From: Eubacteriaceae bacterium
GTDB taxonomy: Bacteria; Bacillota; Clostridia; Oscillospirales; Acutalibacteraceae
DNA length: 64,000 bases
NCBI GenBank assembly: GCA_021770095.1
Contig: JAETRQ010000004.1
Span: 156,998-220,997, forward strand
Reading direction: 5' to 3'
This document shows positions 60,374-64,000 of this stretch, piece after piece; the first letter of the stretch is position 1; every line of letters begins with the position of its first letter. The notes under the pieces were generated by a model. The model searched no databases and was not told the origin of the DNA. It saw only the letters and a list, made by a program, of their open reading frames with translations. The translations under genes were made by a program, and so were the position numbers.

Positions 60374-61327
60374 ATGAAATTATCTTTTGTTGTTCCCTGC
60401 TATAACGAAGGGGATAATGTTAAGCCTTTTTTACAAAGTGTATATGACAATTTTCCAATCACAGAGGATTATGAAGTTGTCTTTGTAAATGACGGAAGTG
60501 CCGACAATACATTCGAAAATTTAAAAGAACTCAAAACAACGAGTCCTTGCAATATAAAAATAATTAATTTTTCAAGAAATTTCGGCAAAGAGTCCGCTAT
60601 GTATGCCGGATTGCAGAACGCCTGCGGTGATATGGTATCCATCATTGATGCTGACCTTCAGCAAGATCCTGCAATTGTAAAGAAAATGGTAGATATGCTT
60701 GATGCCAATCCTGATGTTGACTGTGTATGCGCCTGTCAGGAGGACAGACATGAAGGCAAATTTACTGCAATGTGCAAAAATGCTTTTTACAAACTCGCAG
60801 ATAAGTTTACTGAAATCTCTTTTCAGAGCGGTGCATCGGACTTCAGAACGTTCAGGAAAGGTGTACGTGACGCACTCCTTTCAATGGGTGAATTTCACAG
60901 ATTTTCAAAAGGACTTTTCAGTTGGGTTGGATTCAATACTGTATATATTCCATATACGGCAAAAGAACGTCAGGCAGGCAAAAGCAGTTTTAATTTCATT
61001 AAACTTCTCAAATATGCATTTGAGGGTATAATTGCTTTTTCAACCGCTCCGCTGAAATTCGCATCGGTGCTTGGCAGTTGTGCAACAATATTCAGTATCA
61101 TTTATGCAATCGTAACGATTATAAGAAAACTTGTCAGCAACATTAATGTTGACGGTTTCACCCAGCTTGTTATCATTATTACATTCCTTGGCGGTATACA
61201 ATTATTCACAATCGGTATTATCGGCGAATATCTTGCAAGGAATTATATAGAAACAAAAAAGAGACCGATATACATTGCAAAAGATATTATCAGTTACGAA
61301 GAAAAAGAAACAGATACAAAACAATAA
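60374..61327 (+). CDS. GT2 family membrane glycosyltransferase (polyprenyl-phosphate type)
   Basis: 317 residues. The GT-A domain (1-225) has V-V-P-C-Y-N-E-G-D-N, V-N-D-G-S and D-A-D-L-Q-Q-D-P (DxD). Q-x-x-R-W is replaced by a G-K-S-S-F-N segment. Two C-terminal helices (about 232-255 and 266-290) match GtrB/DPM1-like enzymes that load glucose or another sugar onto undecaprenyl phosphate at the inner face. Typical partners (GtrA flippase) are not adjacent. AGGAAG precedes the ATG. The sugar is unknown. Confidence 0.88.
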   Translation: MKLSFVVPCYNEGDNVKPFLQSVYDNFPITEDYEVVFVNDGSADNTFENLKELKTTSPCNIKIINFSRNFGKESAMYAGLQNACGDMVSIIDADLQQDPAIVKKMVDMLDANPDVDCVCACQEDRHEGKFTAMCKNAFYKLADKFTEISFQSGASDFRTFRKGVRDALLSMGEFHRFSKGLFSWVGFNTVYIPYTAKERQAGKSSFNFIKLLKYAFEGIIAFSTAPLKFASVLGSCATIFSIIYAIVTIIRKLVSNINVDGFTQLVIIITFLGGIQLFTIGIIGEYLARNYIETKKRPIYIAKDIISYEEKETDTKQ

Positions 61328-61358
61328 AATTCTCTCTTGGGCAACATCTTAAAAGACG

Positions 61359-61398
61359 TTACCCGGACCGAGGCACTTTTGTGCCTCGGTTTTTTATT
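61359..61398 (+). terminator. terminator after the glycosyltransferase gene
   Basis: ACCGAGGCAC pairs with GTGCCTCGGT around TTTT, followed by TTTTTATT. Confidence 0.92.
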
Positions 61399-61430
61399 CA
61401 TCCGGCAAAATCAAAACTATTAATATGGTG

Positions 61431-61459
61431 TTGATATTTAATTTTGAATGTAGTATAAT
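61431..61459 (+). promoter_or_regulatory. promoter of fba
   Basis: TTGATA (61431-61436), 17 bp, TATAAT (61454-61459), 53 bases before the ATG. Confidence 0.75.
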
Positions 61460-61512
61460 ACTATCGGTGAAATTTAAAACACTAAATTTTTATTCGTATA
61501 GGAGATTTTATT

Positions 61513-62454
61513 ATGCCATTAGTTACTACAACAGAAATGTTCAAAAAGGCATATGAAGGCGGTTACGCTATCGGTGCTTTTAATGTTAACAATATGGAAA
61601 TTGTTCAGGGTATCACAAGAGCATGTAAAAAACTCAATGCGCCTGTTATCCTTCAGTGTTCTGCAGGTGCAAGAAAATATGCTTCACACGACTATCTTGT
61701 TGCTATGGTAAAAGCTGCTGCTGAGGAAACAGGTCTTCCAATCGCACTTCACCTTGACCACGGTCCTGATTTTGAAACTTGTAAATCTTGTATTGACGGC
61801 GGATTTACTTCTGTTATGATTGACGGTTCTTCACTTCCTTATGAAGAAAACGTTGCTCTTACAAAAAAAGTTGTTGAATATGCACACGCTCACGGTGTTG
61901 TTGTTGAGGGTGAACTCGGTACTCTTGCAGGTGTTGAAGATGATGTTCAGGTTGATGCTGACGATGCTTCATACACAAAACCTGAAGAAGTATACGACTT
62001 CGTTACAAGAACAGGTGTTGATTCACTTGCTATTGCTATCGGCACAAGCCACGGTGCATACAAGTTCAAACCCGGTCAGAACCCACAGCTCAGATTTGAC
62101 ATTCTTGAAGAAGTCGGCAAGAAACTCCCCGGTTTCCCAATCGTTCTTCACGGTGCATCATCTGTTAATCAGGATCATATCAAAATGATTAACGAATTCG
62201 GCGGAGAAATGCCTGATGCAATCGGTATTCCTGAAGATATGCTCAGAAAAGCAGCATCTATGGCTGTCTGCAAAATCAATGTTGACTCAGACATCCGTAT
62301 TGCAATGACTGCTGCTGTAAGAAAGCATTTTGCTGAAAACCCAACTCATTTTGACCCAAGACAATATCTCACCCCGGCAAGAGAACTTATTGAAGAAGTT
62401 GTTGCGCACAAGGTTGATGTTGTATTTGGTGCAGCCGGCCACGCAAACGACTGA
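61513..62454 (+). CDS. fba: class II fructose-1,6-bisphosphate aldolase
   Basis: 313 residues. The zinc site includes H-L-D-H-G (metal and catalytic Asp), E-G-E-L-G-T, T-S-H-G-A-Y-K and V-L-H-G-A-S-S, the standard order in Gram-positive class II enzymes. It splits fructose 1,6-bisphosphate to DHAP and glyceraldehyde 3-phosphate. AGGAG precedes the ATG. The gene is monocistronic between two strong terminators and codon use is that of a highly expressed gene (many GCT/GTT and AAC codons). Confidence 0.96.
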   Translation: MPLVTTTEMFKKAYEGGYAIGAFNVNNMEIVQGITRACKKLNAPVILQCSAGARKYASHDYLVAMVKAAAEETGLPIALHLDHGPDFETCKSCIDGGFTSVMIDGSSLPYEENVALTKKVVEYAHAHGVVVEGELGTLAGVEDDVQVDADDASYTKPEEVYDFVTRTGVDSLAIAIGTSHGAYKFKPGQNPQLRFDILEEVGKKLPGFPIVLHGASSVNQDHIKMINEFGGEMPDAIGIPEDMLRKAASMAVCKINVDSDIRIAMTAAVRKHFAENPTHFDPRQYLTPARELIEEVVAHKVDVVFGAAGHAND

Positions 62455-62477
62455 TTACTGTATATATTAATTACGAA

Positions 62478-62508
62478 AAGGTATCCCTCGGGATACCTTT
62501 TTTGTCAT
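62478..62508 (+). terminator. terminator after fba
   Basis: AAGGTATCC pairs with GGATACCTT around CTCG, followed by TTTTGT. Confidence 0.9.
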
Positions 62509-62612
62509 TTTTTTGGTCTGTTTTGTAAAAACCTTTTCTTTTTCATTCATTCTATGGTATAGTAGTTTTGGGATAATTTACCAATAAAATAATACATTAA
62601 GGTGATACCATT

Positions 62613-63203
62613 ATGGAAAAAAGCAAAGGTAAAAAAATAGCATATACTGTATTCACAGTAATACTTGCAATCGTTTTAGGCGTAATTCTGCTGAACAGAT
62701 TCGGCATAGTTGACTTCAAAGAAGAAGTAAACAAAGTAACAAATGCAGATTACTACTGGCAGAGCGAACCATTCGGCGAAATAGATGCCGTGTGGTATCT
62801 ACAAAGCAGTACCGAAAAATTAGGCGATGATTATTTTGTTACATCATATCTGCGCAGTGCTGACGGTAGTCAGGAATATGCAAATGGTATGAATATATTT
62901 ATAAAAGATTTAAAAAATATTGGTTATAAAGATATTGACTACATCTATGATTTATATATGACTGATGGAATTAGTTACACAGCAATTTTTGTACCGCTTG
63001 ACTGCGAATATGCGGAAATTAATGGAGAACGCTTTGAAACAAATAACGGACGGATTAACACACCGGAGGGCGAAGTGGAGTTCAGATACTTCACAGCAAC
63101 ATACGAAAGTATGAAAAACTCCGATACTAATCTGTTAGACACTCTTGTTTTATATGACAAAATAGGTATCCCGCATAAGTACGCGGAAAACATTTATAAT
63201 TAG
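62613..63203 (+). CDS. membrane-anchored protein of unknown function
   Basis: 196 residues. One N-terminal helix (about 9-28: Y-T-V-F-T-V-I-L-A-I-V-L-G) and a polar exterior domain of about 165 residues rich in Tyr/Asp (Y-K-D-I-D-Y-I-Y-D-L-Y). I do not recognise a family. The start has AAGGTGAT upstream. It is 11 bp before the secreted protein gene at 63215 and in the same direction as the ABC-2 permease at 63786, so the three form a likely operon. Context suggests an accessory or immunity role in a secreted-peptide system; that is inference. Confidence 0.65.
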   Translation: MEKSKGKKIAYTVFTVILAIVLGVILLNRFGIVDFKEEVNKVTNADYYWQSEPFGEIDAVWYLQSSTEKLGDDYFVTSYLRSADGSQEYANGMNIFIKDLKNIGYKDIDYIYDLYMTDGISYTAIFVPLDCEYAEINGERFETNNGRINTPEGEVEFRYFTATYESMKNSDTNLLDTLVLYDKIGIPHKYAENIYN

Positions 63204-63214
63204 GAGGAAAATTT

Positions 63215-63712
63215 ATGAATGTTAAGCGAAAAAATTTAATTAAAAGATTATCTGTATTAATCGTTGTATTTACTGTATTTATGGTATCAACTTCAGCAGT
63301 GTCATCAATCGCATCAATTGATAATGACACAATAGGCTATTCATTTGAAATTGTGCCTTATGGAAAAGTGAGTAAATATCCTGTATCACGTTATCGCTCA
63401 ACAACCGATGTTAACAATGCATGGAAAGTGGAATTAGTAAATTCAAACGAATCAAGCAAAGGAACACGAACTGCAACCAGTTTCCATTTGGGGGTATATA
63501 ATCCTAATGGATATAATCCAAAAGGTTCCGGAACTTATGCTGCCAGATTAGGAAGCGATTTCTATTATCATGCTGCTTATTCAAACGCCTCAAAAGCAGA
63601 TGTCTATCTCTATGGTCGTGATAATTTAGATACAAACTCTTTTTCTTACAGTGTATCCGGTCATTGGGATGAAGAAACAGGACAACCACCTGGAGCTGAA
63701 AATATGAAATAA
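63215..63712 (+). CDS. small secreted protein, resembling the DUF2712 family
   Basis: 165 residues. A Sec signal (1-32, ending S-A-V-S-S-I-A-S-I) precedes a mature part with R-Y-R-S-T-T-D-V-N-N-A-W-K-V, then T-A-T-S-F-H-L-G, a G-S-G-T-Y segment, Y-Y-H-A-A-Y-S-N-A-S and a final S-G-H-W-D-E-E. From memory this pattern matches DUF2712 proteins of Firmicutes, which sit beside ABC-2 transporter genes and have no proven function. It contains no cysteine. AGGAGG precedes the ATG. It could be a bacteriocin-like or signalling protein; neither is proven. Confidence 0.65.
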   Translation: MNVKRKNLIKRLSVLIVVFTVFMVSTSAVSSIASIDNDTIGYSFEIVPYGKVSKYPVSRYRSTTDVNNAWKVELVNSNESSKGTRTATSFHLGVYNPNGYNPKGSGTYAARLGSDFYYHAAYSNASKADVYLYGRDNLDTNSFSYSVSGHWDEETGQPPGAENMK

Positions 63713-63785
63713 GCCAATTATAGTCATATAGATAAGAGTATCTATAACTTATCTATATAATTTTATATTTATTATTGGAGAAATT

Positions 63786-64000
63786 ATGATAAAATCAGAA
63801 TTTTTAAAAATTTTTAAATCTAAAAAAGCATGGATTGTTTTTGTTATACTCATAATTATTGCTGTTGCCGATTCTTTTTTTGCTATTTATGTTGAAAGTA
63901 ATCCGAAAAACTACAATGAATATGTCGGAATAAATAATCCGGCATATATGTCTTTGATAAGCGGCAGCCATACATATACATTGATACAAATTTTTCATTA
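63786..64000 (+). CDS. ABC-2 type transporter permease, N-terminal part (cut by window end)
   Basis: 71 codons are visible from the ATG at 63786 (TTGGAG upstream) to the window edge. M-I-K-S-E-F-L-K-I-F-K-S-K-K-A-W is the usual cytosolic start of ABC-2 permeases, followed by one helix (about 16-35) and a polar exterior segment (S-N-P-K-N-Y-N-E-Y). The remaining helices and any ATPase gene are outside the window. It lies 73 bp behind the secreted protein gene and probably exports it or protects against it. Confidence 0.7.
   Translation, partial: MIKSEFLKIFKSKKAWIVFVILIIIAVADSFFAIYVESNPKNYNEYVGINNPAYMSLISGSHTYTLIQIFH

Overview
The window is a continuous chromosomal stretch from a low-GC, probably endospore-forming Clostridia bacterium. 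An Oscillospiraceae/Ruminococcaceae-like gut or rumen anaerobe fits best. The basis is strong TTGACA/TATAAT promoters with 16-17 bp spacers, AGGAGG-type ribosome sites, a SleB-type spore cortex-lytic enzyme, the DnaD/DnaI helicase-loading pair, CsoR/ArsR metal regulators, a RibU-type riboflavin transporter behind an FMN riboswitch, a secreted sialidase and a dockerin-like C-terminus. I see no rRNA, CRISPR array, insertion sequence or prophage.

Layout. 1-4.3 kb (minus strand): end of a DegV gene, a membrane-anchored protein, a HAD phosphatase, dCMP deaminase, an Mrp ATPase and LexA. 4.4-4.95 kb: tRNAs Met, Glu, Arg and Val. 5-7 kb: ECF sigma factor with a membrane-anchored beta-propeller partner. 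7.3-9.6 kb: serC-serA. 9.85-14 kb: a DRE-TIM aldolase behind a switch-like 5' hairpin, then a TPP riboswitch controlling a thiamine-binding protein and a ThiXYZ-type pyrimidine ABC transporter. 14-19 kb: GH25 lysozyme, DAHP synthase and a TrpXYZ-like ABC transporter. 19-24.5 kb (minus): a small-molecule kinase, an LtaS-like enzyme, a DUF308 protein, DnaI and DnaD. 24.6-31 kb: tRNA-Gly, a membrane protein, a two-component system, uracil-DNA glycosylase and PduL. 31-41.4 kb: a structured intergenic region, a lipoprotein sialidase, a PAS-only protein, PurL, phosphoglycerate mutase, a lipoprotein and metY-csoR. 41.5-50.2 kb: a surface/secretion block with a 2209-residue Ig-like protein, a leucine-rich-repeat protein and an amidase. 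50.2-50.8 kb: two divergent XRE repressors around paired operators. 50.9-54.3 kb: RsmE, OGG glycosylase, an AT-rich region with DnaA-box-like sites, and SleB. 54.4-57.4 kb: zinc-type ArsR/P-type ATPase operon and a DUF421 protein. 57.5-64 kb: a CDF-like transporter, metallophosphoesterase, FMN riboswitch-ribU, a glycosyltransferase, fructose-bisphosphate aldolase, and a secreted-protein/ABC-permease cluster cut by the window end.

Most genes are housekeeping. The parts least explained by known families are: (1) the dispersed AGGCAAT...ATTGCCT palindromic repeats (three copies) and the structured intergenic region at 31.05-31.3 kb; (2) two competing hairpins at the 5' end of the aldolase transcript; (3) the divergent two-repressor switch; (4) the metY-csoR overlap with a His-rich metal-sensor tail; (5) the five-module giant surface protein with its neighbours; (6) the terminal secreted protein plus ABC-2 permease cluster. 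All functions are read from motifs and context without database searches.
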